64,000 bases of DNA from Aequitasia blattaphilus. Its GTDB lineage: Bacteria; Bacillota; Clostridia; Lachnospirales; Lachnospiraceae. The DNA lies in the NCBI RefSeq assembly GCF_024721305.1, contig NZ_JAMXOD010000008.1, forward strand, positions 1 through 64,000. The letters run 5' to 3'. Under the pieces are notes generated by a model. It ran no database searches, was not told the DNA's origin, and worked only from the letters and a program-made list of their open reading frames with translations. The position numbers and the translations under genes are program-made. Positions 34,321-41,680 of the stretch are shown here, one piece after another (the first letter of the stretch is position 1; each line of letters opens with the position of its first letter).

Positions 34321-35331
34321 TTACTTTTCTTTATTCAACCTGTGCATTGCATACTCTGAAACAACCTTTGTAGATTCAATAAGACTAATCGGATTTGCAA
34401 TTCCCTTTCCTGCAATGTCAAAAGCAGTGCCGTGGTCTACTGAGCTTCGGATAAAAGGAAGACCAAACGTCAACGTTACCGACTTCTCAAAATCCAGTGT
34501 CTTACACGCGATGTGCCCCTGGTCATGATAAAGGGATAGAATCGCATCAAATTTCCCGCTCTTTCCAATATGGAAAACCGAGTCTGCCGGACAAGGTCCC
34601 ATAGCATTTATTCCTTGTTTCTTTGCCTCCTCAACTGCAGGCCCTATGTCTGTTAGTTCCTCTGTCCCAAACAAACCATTGTCACCATTATGGGGATTCA
34701 AGCCTGCAACAGCTATCAACGGGTTTTCAATTCCTGTTTCTCGTAATTCTTTATCGATATAAATGACATTTTCTAAGATTCTTTCTTTATTAGCATATTT
34801 ACAAGCGTCCACTAAAGACATATGACGGCTGACAAAAAAGACTCTCAATTTATGACAAGAGAACATTGTAAGGGCATACGGAGATTTTGTAACATTTTGA
34901 TAAATCTCAGTGTGACCTGGCTCTTTCACGCCAACTTGCTTGATTGCTCCTTTATGGATCGGAGAGGTTGAAACCGCATCAATTTCTTTGCTCTCACCCA
35001 GCTCAATGGATTTCATAATCCAATCTATGGCCATTTGCCCGGCAAGCTTTTGTTCCTTCCCCCATACCAAACTGTCTACATCATATTCCCCTGTTTCCAA
35101 TACATCAATTGTACCATATTCAAACTTTGCTTCTGACGGACTTTCGATTTTGTTATATACAAACTTTTTGTCCAAAACCTTTTCCGCTCTTTGTAAGATT
35201 TTAATGCTTCCAATCACAAAGGGTTTGCAAACCTCATATAAAGATTTCTCTTCCATAGTTCCAAGTACAATTTCAGGTCCAATACCTACAGGGTCTCCCA
35301 ATGTAATTGCTGTAATAGGAATTTTATTCAT
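34321..35331 (-). CDS. pdxA2: PdxA2-type 4-phospho-threonate/erythronate dehydrogenase
   Basis: The 336-residue NAD-dependent enzyme is PdxA-like (ITLGDPVGIGPEI, TSPIHKGAIKQVG, metal-binding GHTEIYQ and HDQGHIACK). In pyridoxal synthesis PdxA oxidises 4-phosphohydroxythreonine, but PdxA2 paralogues beside DUF1537 kinases oxidatively decarboxylate 4-phospho-D-threonate or erythronate to dihydroxyacetone phosphate. The context here favours the catabolic role. It is the first gene of the operon; the ribosome site (AAGTGAAG) is poor. Confidence 0.9.
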   Translation of the reverse strand: MNKIPITAITLGDPVGIGPEIVLGTMEEKSLYEVCKPFVIGSIKILQRAEKVLDKKFVYNKIESPSEAKFEYGTIDVLETGEYDVDSLVWGKEQKLAGQMAIDWIMKSIELGESKEIDAVSTSPIHKGAIKQVGVKEPGHTEIYQNVTKSPYALTMFSCHKLRVFFVSRHMSLVDACKYANKERILENVIYIDKELRETGIENPLIAVAGLNPHNGDNGLFGTEELTDIGPAVEEAKKQGINAMGPCPADSVFHIGKSGKFDAILSLYHDQGHIACKTLDFEKSVTLTFGLPFIRSSVDHGTAFDIAGKGIANPISLIESTKVVSEYAMHRLNKEK

Positions 35332-35342
35332 ATTTTCACTTC

Positions 35343-35375
35343 ACTTTCTTTTTCTTTCGTTTTTATTTTCATTAC
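35343..35375. promoter_or_regulatory. DeoR-like boxes in the pdxA2 leader
   Basis: Repeats of CTTT-C/TTTCG type (TTTCTTTTTCTTTCGTTTTT) lie between the predicted start point and the pdxA2 ATG. The same kind of repeat occurs at 35488 near the divergent gene, so one DeoR-type repressor may control both. Confidence 0.45.
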
Positions 35376-35392
35376 CTATCGGTTGAGTTAAT

Positions 35393-35419
35393 ATTATACA
35401 CTTTTTAATTTCATTGCAA
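35393..35419 (-). promoter_or_regulatory. Promoter of the acid-sugar operon
   Basis: On the minus strand TTGCAA (35414-35419) and TATAAT (35393-35398) are 15 bp apart, slightly short spacing. A nested dyad, GCAAGC/GCTTGC with inner TTAC/GTAA, covers 35416-35446 just upstream. Confidence 0.55.
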
Positions 35420-35488
35420 GCTGTTTTTACTTTTTTGTAAGCTTGCACCACTTTTATTATTCCTTATTGTGCATAATGACTTTTTCTT

Positions 35489-35515
35489 TTTTCGTTTTCT
35501 TTCGTTTCTCTTTCG
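35489..35515. promoter_or_regulatory. DeoR-like operator upstream of tpiA-like gene
   Basis: TTTCG occurs at 35490, 35500 and 35511, about one helical turn apart, in the form TTTCGTTTTCTTTCGTTTC. Direct CTTTCG repeats of this kind are typical DeoR-family sites (for example AgaR). A DeoR-family gene lies 0.9 kb away. Confidence 0.6.
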
Positions 35516-35518
35516 ATA

Positions 35519-35547
35519 TTGATTTTTCTTTAACAATCCTCTATAAT
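35519..35547 (+). promoter_or_regulatory. tpiA-like gene promoter
   Basis: TTGATT (35519-35524) and TATAAT (35542-35547) are 17 bp apart; the CTTTCG repeats lie directly upstream of the -35. Confidence 0.7.
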
Positions 35548-35585
35548 AAACACAACTATTTAATGGACTAGAAAGGTGGATATTT

Positions 35586-36374
35586 ATGAAAAAGAAATTG
35601 TATTTCGGAAGCAACCTGAAGATGTATAAGAACTCAAAGGATACCCTGAATTATCTAAACGAACTCGTTGGATACACCAAGGATATTTCTCGAGAAGATA
35701 TTGAATTATTCATTATTCCTTCTTATACTTCTCTGGAAAACGCTTCCGGTAATATTTCACATGAAGCAGTTAAAATCGGCGCACAAAATATGAACTGGGA
35801 AGAAGAAGGACAATTTACAGGAGAAATCTCTCCCCTTATGCTTAAGGAGCTAGGCGTTGACCTTGTAATGATTGGACACTCCGAGCGAAGACATGTTTTC
35901 GGAGAAACAGATGTAGATGAGAACAAGAAAGTATTAACCTCCTTAAAACATGGCTTCACTACTCTTCTATGCGTTGGAGAAACTGGAGAACAAAAAGATT
36001 TTGGAATCAGCAAAGAGACCATCCGTACACAATTAAAAATTGGATTATTTAATGTTCAAAAAGAAGACATCGGAAAGCTCTGGGTGGCCTACGAGCCAGT
36101 ATGGTCAATCGGAGTAAATGGAACCCCTGCAACCAGTGACTATGCCGAGGAAATCCACCAGACGATTAAAGAAACCTTAGTGGAGCTATTCGGTGAAGAC
36201 AGCAAAAAGATTCCAGTTCTCTATGGCGGAAGTGTAAATAACGAGAACTCTGTTGAGATGATTAAACAACCTTCTGTTGATGGGCTCTTCATCGGACGAA
36301 GTGCTTGGGTTGCTTCAAATTTCAATACCATTATCCGTGAGTCTATGAAATCTTATAAGGAAGCAAATTCATAA
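35586..36374 (+). CDS. tpiA: Triosephosphate-isomerase-family isomerase
   Basis: The 262-residue TIM-barrel enzyme keeps the catalytic set: Asn10 and Lys12 (SNLKMYK), His98 (IGHSERR) and Glu170 (AYEPVWSIG), plus the phosphate loop LYGGSVNNEN. The usual GNWKMN start is replaced by GSNLKMYK, a divergent form often found in sugar-catabolic clusters. It would turn dihydroxyacetone phosphate made by the divergent PdxA2 pathway into glyceraldehyde 3-phosphate; related clusters use TIM-like enzymes on erythrulose phosphates, an alternative that cannot be excluded. Confidence 0.88.
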   Translation: MKKKLYFGSNLKMYKNSKDTLNYLNELVGYTKDISREDIELFIIPSYTSLENASGNISHEAVKIGAQNMNWEEEGQFTGEISPLMLKELGVDLVMIGHSERRHVFGETDVDENKKVLTSLKHGFTTLLCVGETGEQKDFGISKETIRTQLKIGLFNVQKEDIGKLWVAYEPVWSIGVNGTPATSDYAEEIHQTIKETLVELFGEDSKKIPVLYGGSVNNENSVEMIKQPSVDGLFIGRSAWVASNFNTIIRESMKSYKEANS

Positions 36375-36383
36375 TTTCCGCAA

Positions 36384-36421
36384 AATAAAAGCATGGGCTT
36401 CCAGCAGCCATGCTTTTATTT
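36384..36421. terminator. Bidirectional terminator between tpiA-like gene and deoR
   Basis: AATAAAAGCATGG pairs with CCATGCTTTTATT around an 11-base loop; T-runs are built into both arms. Confidence 0.85.
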
Positions 36422-36425
36422 TTCT

Positions 36426-37190
36426 CTATTCTGCAACAATCATTGGTATCCCAAGCTCTTCTGCCTGCCTCCTATTTTCTTCCGATATCAGGTTATCTGT
36501 AACAATCTTATAGACTTGGTCAATCGGACAAATAACAGATACATACCCACCACCAAACTTACTGCTGTCAACCAAGACAAATACTCTTTGTGCAACACGC
36601 AAGATTGCCCGTTTCACTTGCATCTGAGGTGTTGCTATGGAGGTCAGTCCCACCTCAAAGTTAATGCCTCTTACACCCATAAAAGCCTTATCTACTTTAA
36701 ATCCATTGAAGTTCTCGATTGTATCATCTCCCATAGTTGCTGCAAGATGTCCCCCCACGTGGCCTCCCACCATGTATAGCTCTACGTGGCTCAATCCAGC
36801 CACTTCATTTCCAACCAGAAGAGAGTTTGTTACAATTGCCACTGTTTTTTCCGGATGCTCTTTTATATGCAGCGCCAGGTAAAAGCTGCTGGAGGCATCA
36901 TCTATAATAATTGTATCCCCTGAATTGATATATTCATATGCACATTTGGCAATTGCTTTTTTTTGTTCTACATTTTTATAAATACTTTCGGCTGTATATT
37001 TTCGATAAGGCACATCTTCAATCTTTATCGCCCCTCCATGCACTCTTTTAAGCAGCCCCTTCGCATGAAGTGCTTTGATATCATTTCGTATGGTCACCTC
37101 CGAGCATTTATAGTGCTGACTTAAATCAGCCACTCGAACCTCTCCTTTTTTTTCTACTTCTTTTAATATTTCTTCTCTTCTTTTTTCCAT
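36426..37190 (-). CDS. DeoR-family transcriptional regulator
   Basis: The 254-residue regulator has an N-terminal DeoR helix-turn-helix (EKKGEVRVADLSQHYKCSEV, LLKRVHGGAI) and a C-terminal sugar-phosphate sensor related to ribose-5-phosphate isomerase (DTIIIDDASSSFYLAL, DSSKFGGGY). It converges on the tpiA-like gene and lies close to CTTTCG repeats at both acid-sugar promoters, making it the likely repressor that responds to a phosphorylated intermediate. AGGAG precedes the ATG. Confidence 0.9.
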   Translation of the reverse strand: MEKRREEILKEVEKKGEVRVADLSQHYKCSEVTIRNDIKALHAKGLLKRVHGGAIKIEDVPYRKYTAESIYKNVEQKKAIAKCAYEYINSGDTIIIDDASSSFYLALHIKEHPEKTVAIVTNSLLVGNEVAGLSHVELYMVGGHVGGHLAATMGDDTIENFNGFKVDKAFMGVRGINFEVGLTSIATPQMQVKRAILRVAQRVFVLVDSSKFGGGYVSVICPIDQVYKIVTDNLISEENRRQAEELGIPMIVAE

Positions 37191-37202
37191 CTGTTTTTGC
37201 TC

Positions 37203-37826
37203 CTATTGTAAAGTAAAATTACTCTTATGAAATTCAACAATTCCTTCTTCTTCCATTTTTCCCAGCTCTCTTGAAAGAGCACTTCGATCCACGCAAAGAT
37301 AATCTGCAAGTTCTTGCCTGTTAAAGGGAATCTCAATCTGATGACTCTTTTTTTGTCTGGCTTCTTCTGATAGAAAAGATAGTATCTTTTCCCGTATACT
37401 CCTTTGGGACAGATGTTCCATCTTCTTTGTTAAAACAATATTTTTCTTTGCAACGATTTCCAACAAATTTAATAGTATTTTACTTCCTATAAGATTTTGA
37501 TACCGAATAAAAACAATCTCCGCCTCTTCTGTAGCCAAAACACTGATTGGTAAACTTTCAACACCTGCAACAGCAAAAGCCTCTCCAAATAAATCTCCTG
37601 GTAGTAAATGAGTCAAAATATTTCTCTCTCCCCAATAATTCTCATGCACAACGTAAGCACTTCCCTTTGTAACAATTCCAATATCCAAAGCCTCGTCACC
37701 TTCTAACAGGATAAACTCTCCCTTTTGGTATTTCTTTGTCTTTACCCCAATCTTTTCCAGCTCATCCGCAAGTTCTTTTTCATCTATCCCAACAAAGAGC
37801 GGATTTTTCGTCAGTATATCCTTCAT
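37203..37826 (-). CDS. Crp/Fnr-family transcriptional regulator
   Basis: The 207-residue protein has an N-terminal cyclic-nucleotide-type beta-roll (FILLEGDEALDIGIVTKGSAYV, LLPGDLFGEAFAVAG) and a C-terminal Crp helix-turn-helix (NRQELADYLCVDRSALSRELGKM). There is no N-terminal cysteine cluster, so it is not an Fe-S Fnr. The effector is unknown. It lies 12 bp upstream of the deoR gene and its start overlaps the stop of a small frameshifted frame (ATGA). Confidence 0.88.
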   Translation of the reverse strand: MKDILTKNPLFVGIDEKELADELEKIGVKTKKYQKGEFILLEGDEALDIGIVTKGSAYVVHENYWGERNILTHLLPGDLFGEAFAVAGVESLPISVLATEEAEIVFIRYQNLIGSKILLNLLEIVAKKNIVLTKKMEHLSQRSIREKILSFLSEEARQKKSHQIEIPFNRQELADYLCVDRSALSRELGKMEEEGIVEFHKSNFTLQ

Positions 37827-38012
37827 GGTGTTTTTCTCCTTTTTTGCAATGCCTCCATGTATTCTAGTCTCTCTCTATTTACAGAATCTGCCAGTCTTGA
37901 AATTTCATCATTACTTAGCACGACTGGGACTGAAATAATAAAATCACACTTCTCTCTTTATAAGAGCTGAACTCCTTCTTCTACTGATAATTTGGAAATC
38001 TCTATTCTCCAT
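37823..38012 (-). pseudogene. Small frameshifted leader gene before the Crp-type regulator
   Basis: From an ATG at 38010-38012 with GGAAAGG just upstream the minus strand encodes MENRDFQIISRRRSSALIKRE, then stops. A +1 shift opens a second frame, SVPVVLSNDEISRLADSVN and onward to KRRKTP, whose TGA overlaps the crp-type ATG. Joined, they give about 63 residues with coding-like composition. I do not recognise the family. A broken small gene is the simplest reading; programmed frameshifting or a sequencing error at the GAGAGA tract is possible. Confidence 0.4.
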
Positions 38013-38054
38013 AGCCTTTCCTTTCGTTGCACTTGCAACATATCCTTTGCTGTA

Positions 38055-38083
38055 AGTATATTCTGTTTCGATAGCAAAGTCAA
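38055..38083 (-). promoter_or_regulatory. Promoter of the Crp-type/DeoR-type regulator unit
   Basis: On the minus strand TTGACT (38078-38083) and TATACT (38055-38060) are 17 bp apart. Confidence 0.65.
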
Positions 38084-38110
38084 CAAACCGAAAGCAAATC
38101 GAAAGCAAAT
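38069..38110. repeat. Three CGAAAGCAAAT-type repeats at the crp promoter
   Basis: CGAAAGCAAAT occurs twice in tandem (38089-38099 and 38100-38110) and a third copy, CGATAGCAAAG, at 38069-38079 overlaps the -35 element. They could be binding sites for the regulator itself. Confidence 0.5.
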
Positions 38111-38112
38111 GA

Positions 38113-38156
38113 AAAATCATCTGTGTCGAATTTCCTTGTTCGACACAGATGATTTT
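38113..38156. terminator. 18-bp perfect hairpin terminator
   Basis: An 18-base arm AAAATCATCTGTGTCGAA and its exact complement flank an 8-base loop, giving built-in T-runs on both strands. It lies 25 bp after the NifX-like gene and ends that operon. Confidence 0.88.
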
Positions 38157-38180
38157 CCCTGCTGTTCTTTTCTATATTTT

Positions 38181-38546
38181 TTAATGGTGTCCACTGCAGG
38201 TGTGGCCTTCTCCATGATGGTCGCATTTCACATTTGGGTTATAATTCAACTGATCTCCCAAAAGGTCTTCCACTGCTTTGTCACTCTCTCCTGTAACTCC
38301 GCCAAAGAAATCAATTCCCGCATCCGTTAATGCGCTTTGAGCTCCTGCACCAATTCCACCGCATATCAGAGTAGTAACTCCATGATTTTTCAGCACTTCT
38401 GCCAACGCTCCATGTCCATTATCCTCTGGATCAATCATAAAACTACGAACCACTTTTCCTTCTTCAACATCATATGCTTTAAACATTTTCGTATGTCCAA
38501 AGTGTTGAAAAACTTTTCCATCTTCATAAGTAACTGCAACTCTCAT
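38181..38546 (-). CDS. NifX/NifB-like (dinitrogenase Fe-Mo cofactor) family protein
   Basis: The 121-residue protein has the small RNase-H-like fold of the MTH1175/NifX family (MRVAVTYEDGKVFQHFGHT start, TLICGGIGAGAQSALTDAGI core). A metal-binding tail rich in Cys and His, CDHHGEGHTCSGHH, ends it. No nitrogenase gene is present, so a general role in carrying or delivering an iron-sulfur or metal cluster is more likely. It follows the Mrp-type ATPase with no gap. Confidence 0.87.
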   Translation of the reverse strand: MRVAVTYEDGKVFQHFGHTKMFKAYDVEEGKVVRSFMIDPEDNGHGALAEVLKNHGVTTLICGGIGAGAQSALTDAGIDFFGGVTGESDKAVEDLLGDQLNYNPNVKCDHHGEGHTCSGHH

Positions 38547-39386
38547 CTATTTATCCTCCATTCCCTTTAACATTGTAATGATATTATTCAAACTGTTATC
38601 ATCGAAATATTCTACGCTTCCATTGTCAGTGGCTGCTGCCAGACTCGGGTTAATTGGCATCTTTGAGACCGTCTCAATTTGATGCTTCTTTGCAACCTCA
38701 TCCACATGACTTTCCCCAAAGACCGAAAACTTCTTTCCACAATCCGGACATTCAAAGTAACTTAGATTTTCAACCAGTCCAAGAACCGGAACATTCATCA
38801 TTTTTGCCATGTTAACAGCTTTTTCCACAATCATGCTTACCAACTCCTGAGGAGAAGTAACAATCACAATTCCATCCACTGGAATGGATTGAAATACAGT
38901 AAGAGGAACATCACCTGTTCCCGGTGGCATATCCACAAACATATAATCTACATCACTCCAAATTACGTCTGTCCAAAACTGCTTTACTGTTCCTGCAATT
39001 ACAGGTCCTCTCCATATCACAGGATCTGTTTCATTTTCCAGCAGCAGATTCGTTGACATTATTTCTATTCCAGTCACGCTTTTCGCTGGAAATACTCCGA
39101 GCTCATTTCCCTGGGCTTTTTCTTTTATGCCAAATGCCTTTGGAATAGATGGCCCTGTAACATCTGCATCTAAGATTGCCGTCTTATATCCCAAGCGTCT
39201 CATGGACACTGCCAAGAGGGAGGTTACAAGTGTTTTACCCACTCCCCCTTTTCCACTTACCACACCAATCACTTTTTTTACCTTGGAGAGTTCATGGGGT
39301 TTTTCTAACATACTATCTGGTTTACGCTCTGAACATGAGTCTACATTACATCCAGAACAACTTTCACTATTACATTGTTCGCTCAT
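38547..39386 (-). CDS. mrp: Mrp/NBP35-family Fe-S carrier ATPase
   Basis: The 279-residue P-loop ATPase has the deviant Walker A SGKGGVGKT (44-52), GTGDVPLT and a C-terminal CPDCGKKF motif that holds a bridging 4Fe-4S cluster. An extra N-terminal segment with Cys5, Cys10, Cys13 and Cys18 resembles the NBP35 ferredoxin-like extension. It transfers Fe-S clusters to target proteins. It overlaps the DUF134 gene by four bases and is followed immediately by the NifX-like gene, suggesting a partner relationship. Confidence 0.92.
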   Translation of the reverse strand: MSEQCNSESCSGCNVDSCSERKPDSMLEKPHELSKVKKVIGVVSGKGGVGKTLVTSLLAVSMRRLGYKTAILDADVTGPSIPKAFGIKEKAQGNELGVFPAKSVTGIEIMSTNLLLENETDPVIWRGPVIAGTVKQFWTDVIWSDVDYMFVDMPPGTGDVPLTVFQSIPVDGIVIVTSPQELVSMIVEKAVNMAKMMNVPVLGLVENLSYFECPDCGKKFSVFGESHVDEVAKKHQIETVSKMPINPSLAAATDNGSVEYFDDNSLNNIITMLKGMEDK

Positions 39387-39718
39387 TGTCTTTCCTTTCT
39401 ACAACATTTTTTTCTGCAAGCTTGTCGCTGTCCGTCACAAACCAGAACATCTCCTCCATCTATATGGAGTCGTTTTCCTTCTACAATACATTGTGCCATT
39501 TTCTTCCTTGCCAGAGAGTAAATCGCCTGAATTGTCGTTCTTGCAACTTCCATTTGTTCGCCGCATTGCTCCTGAGTCAGCCCTTCATAGTCAATCAACC
39601 GAATCGTTTCAAACTCATCAATCGACATAACGATTGTCTGTTCACATCCAACCTCTGGACCAAAGCTTGTGCAGCTTGGACGAAAACACACCCTTCTTTG
39701 TTTCCTGGGTCTTGTCAT
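39383..39718 (-). CDS. DUF134-family putative DNA-binding protein
   Basis: The 111-residue protein matches DUF134 (PF02001): MTRPRKQRRVCFRPSCTSFGP start, then a sigma-70-region-4-like helix-turn-helix (IDYEGLTQEQCGEQMEVART). A Cys-rich end (CRKKCC) suggests metal or Fe-S sensing, inferred only. DUF134 genes commonly neighbour Mrp and NifX-type genes. It is the first gene of the operon and a candidate binder of the repeated sites in its promoter. AAGGAGG precedes the ATG. Confidence 0.88.
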   Translation of the reverse strand: MTRPRKQRRVCFRPSCTSFGPEVGCEQTIVMSIDEFETIRLIDYEGLTQEQCGEQMEVARTTIQAIYSLARKKMAQCIVEGKRLHIDGGDVLVCDGQRQACRKKCCRKERQ

Positions 39719-39734
39719 ATCAGCCTCCTTTTTA

Positions 39735-39780
39735 CGACATATGTCAAGAATGATTATATACCTTTTTCGGCATATGTCAA
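39735..39780 (-). promoter_or_regulatory. Promoter with two TTGACATATG operator copies
   Basis: On the minus strand TTGACA (39775-39780) and TATAAT (39753-39758) are 16 bp apart. The 13-mer TTGACATATGCCG covering the -35 recurs as TTGACATATGTCG at 39735-39747, just beyond the start point, 33 bp apart centre to centre. GACATATGTC in the second copy is a perfect palindrome. Confidence 0.7.
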
Positions 39781-39931
39781 TATATACTCTTACTATTTAT
39801 CTAGTAAAAATGCCCAAAAATGAGTCTCTTTATTCAATATATTCACTTTTTTTTCTTCTATTTTTGACTCTATCCTTTCTGTCCATTTCAAGTTATAATT
39901 AGTTTCAAAAAAGGAGAAAGGAGTCCCATTT

Positions 39932-40168
39932 ATGGATAAAAGATATGACATGGACACACAAATACATGTGTGGCGTGCGAAAAAGCGATTAACACAGCAA
40001 GAACTCGCAAACCTGGTTGGTGTGACCAGACAAACTATTATGCAGATAGAGAGAAACCGATATAACCCCTCTTTAATGTTGGCACATACAATCGCAGATG
40101 TCCTTGATGCTAATATAAATGATTTATTTATTTTAACTCCAAAGAAAGAGGAATTTGCTACGAAGTAG
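39932..40168 (+). CDS. Small XRE-family transcriptional regulator, paralogue of 5022
   Basis: The 78-residue helix-turn-helix protein (TQQELANLVGVTRQTIMQIER) is about three-quarters identical to the one at 5022 over the first 70 residues, including the unusual N-terminal MDTQIHVWRAKKR. Its last residues FATK differ and coincide with the start of an IS-like 3' sequence, so the original stop may have been altered. GGAGAAAGGAG precedes the ATG. It reads toward the YibE/F gene. Confidence 0.88.
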   Translation: MDKRYDMDTQIHVWRAKKRLTQQELANLVGVTRQTIMQIERNRYNPSLMLAHTIADVLDANINDLFILTPKKEEFATK

Positions 40169-40262
40169 CCCTGTGAACCCGCCACCTACAAAGTGGCGGG
40201 CTATTATCTGCCCCTCTATTGACAAGCCTAGGTTGGAAGCTATAGAATTAGAAGGATGTTTG
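40165..40262 (+). mobile_element. Possible right-end/omegaRNA relic of an IS200/IS605 element
   Basis: A strong hairpin CCCGCCAC-CTACAAA-GTGGCGGG (40179-40201) is followed by TCTATTGACAAGCCTAGG and TTGGAAGC, an arrangement that reminds me of the 3' ends of TnpB elements, which encode the omegaRNA scaffold. No transposase frame accompanies it. It may instead be the terminator of the small regulator gene, although no T-run follows the stem. Confidence 0.35.
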
Positions 40263-40283
40263 ATAAATCAGGGGGAAAGATTA

Positions 40284-41537
40284 ATGACAGATAAGCGGTA
40301 TTCAAAAATCAGAAAAAGAAGACAACAGAGAAATAAGAGAAAAGAGAACGTATTTGATGTAAAGAATACCATCATATGGCTTGTCGTTGTTCTTTTATCT
40401 ATTGCTTTGATAATCATCGGAAATCGCACTGCAATGAAGGGTTTAACACTCTTCGGTGAATCTGGAACAGAAACCGTCAAAGGAAAGGTTCTGGAAGTTC
40501 TGGATCGTTCCACCAATGACTTGGCCTTAGATGCAACCAACCCCAATCCTTACACCAGCACCGTGATTACTTTTACCTGTGCTATTAAAAGCGGTACCTT
40601 CAAAGGAGAAACAATCAATGCACAGCAGTCTATCGACAGCATGGTTGCCGGCAGCGAGGCAATCAAAGAGGTGGAAGCTGGTGATAACGTAATGCTTTTT
40701 CAAATTGATACCTTTGAATCCGAAGATATGGTTTGGCAGTTTGGTGACTATTATCGCTTTGATAAAATTGTTATTTTAGGACTTGTATTTATGGCTCTCG
40801 TCTTATTCATGGGACGCTGGAAAGGCTTTAACACCTTACTTTCTCTCTCCTTCACATTTTTATTTGTATTCCTTGTATTTGTGCCATCGATTATGAATGG
40901 CTATAATCCTTATATAAGCACTGGCATCACCTGTGTATACTCTATTATTTCTACTTTAGTTTTGATTAATGGAATCAGCAAAAAAACGCTGGCTACCATC
41001 ACTGGTTGTATATCAGGAACTGTGATTGCCGCCCTTGCAGCAGGTATCATGAATCGTATCCTTCTCCTAACAGGATTTGTGGACGATCATTCCTATTATT
41101 TGACACTCCTTAATCCTGACAACCCGATTGATCTTACTTCCATTATTTTTGCAGCAATTGTAATCGGTGCAATGGGAGCCATTATGGACGTTGCAATGGA
41201 TATTTCGTCCTCGCTTTTTGAGTTGTCAGAAAACGTTCCAGATATGACCTTCAAAAAGCTTTTCCAAAGTGGTATGCATATCGGCCGGGATATCATGGGA
41301 ACCATGGCTAATACCTTGGTTTTGGCTTATATTGGTGGGTCTTTGTCCAGCATTATGCTGTTACTCACCTACTCAAATTCTATTATGCATTTACTAAATC
41401 GTGAAGTCATTATTGTGGACCTGCTTCAGGCACTTATTGGCAGCTCTGCCATATTACTAACCATTCCTTTTACGGTAATTGTGTGTGGAATTTTATACAT
41501 CGGTTTTGGGAAAAAAGTCTCGAAAGAAAAACTCTGA
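40284..41537 (+). CDS. YibE/F-family membrane protein
   Basis: The 417-residue protein has one N-terminal helix (about 28-48), an extracellular domain of about 110 residues, then seven or so helices with the family motif IGAMGAIMDVAMDISSSLFE. YibE/F proteins are found in many Firmicutes; their transport role is not established. The ATG at 40284 follows GGGGGAAAG; a longer frame would read through the upstream hairpin region and is not credible. Confidence 0.88.
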   Translation: MTDKRYSKIRKRRQQRNKRKENVFDVKNTIIWLVVVLLSIALIIIGNRTAMKGLTLFGESGTETVKGKVLEVLDRSTNDLALDATNPNPYTSTVITFTCAIKSGTFKGETINAQQSIDSMVAGSEAIKEVEAGDNVMLFQIDTFESEDMVWQFGDYYRFDKIVILGLVFMALVLFMGRWKGFNTLLSLSFTFLFVFLVFVPSIMNGYNPYISTGITCVYSIISTLVLINGISKKTLATITGCISGTVIAALAAGIMNRILLLTGFVDDHSYYLTLLNPDNPIDLTSIIFAAIVIGAMGAIMDVAMDISSSLFELSENVPDMTFKKLFQSGMHIGRDIMGTMANTLVLAYIGGSLSSIMLLLTYSNSIMHLLNREVIIVDLLQALIGSSAILLTIPFTVIVCGILYIGFGKKVSKEKL

Positions 41538-41544
41538 TTTATAC

Positions 41545-41573
41545 TTGACTTTGAATTAGGATTTTGATAATAT
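41545..41573 (+). promoter_or_regulatory. tRNA-Leu(UAG) promoter
   Basis: TTGACT (41545-41550) and TAATAT (41568-41573) are 17 bp apart, 23 bp before the tRNA. Confidence 0.75.
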
Positions 41574-41596
41574 ATAGAAGTTCTGTAAGAACGTAT

Positions 41597-41677
41597 GCGG
41601 ATGTGGCGGAACTGGCAGACGCGCTAGACTTAGGATCTAGTGTCCATGACGTGCAGGTTCAATTCCTGTCATCCGCA
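41597..41677 (+). tRNA. tRNA-Leu, anticodon UAG
   Basis: Class II cloverleaf: acceptor GCGGATG with CATCCGC, anticodon stem CTAGA/TCTAG around CTTAGGA (anticodon TAG), variable arm TGTCCATGACG, T-arm GCAGG-TTCAATT-CCTGT and discriminator A. CCA is not encoded. Confidence 0.95.
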
Positions 41678-41680
41678 TTA

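Noticed and set aside
34321-35331. PdxA of pyridoxal phosphate synthesis
   Set aside because: Adjacency to the DUF1537 kinase and KdgT points to the catabolic PdxA2 role.
38181-38546. Evidence of nitrogen fixation
   Set aside because: NifX-like small proteins are widespread without nitrogenase; no nifHDK is present.
40155-40283. Longer N-terminus for the YibE/F protein
   Set aside because: It would translate the hairpin region; the ATG at 40284 has a ribosome site and gives the family's normal start.
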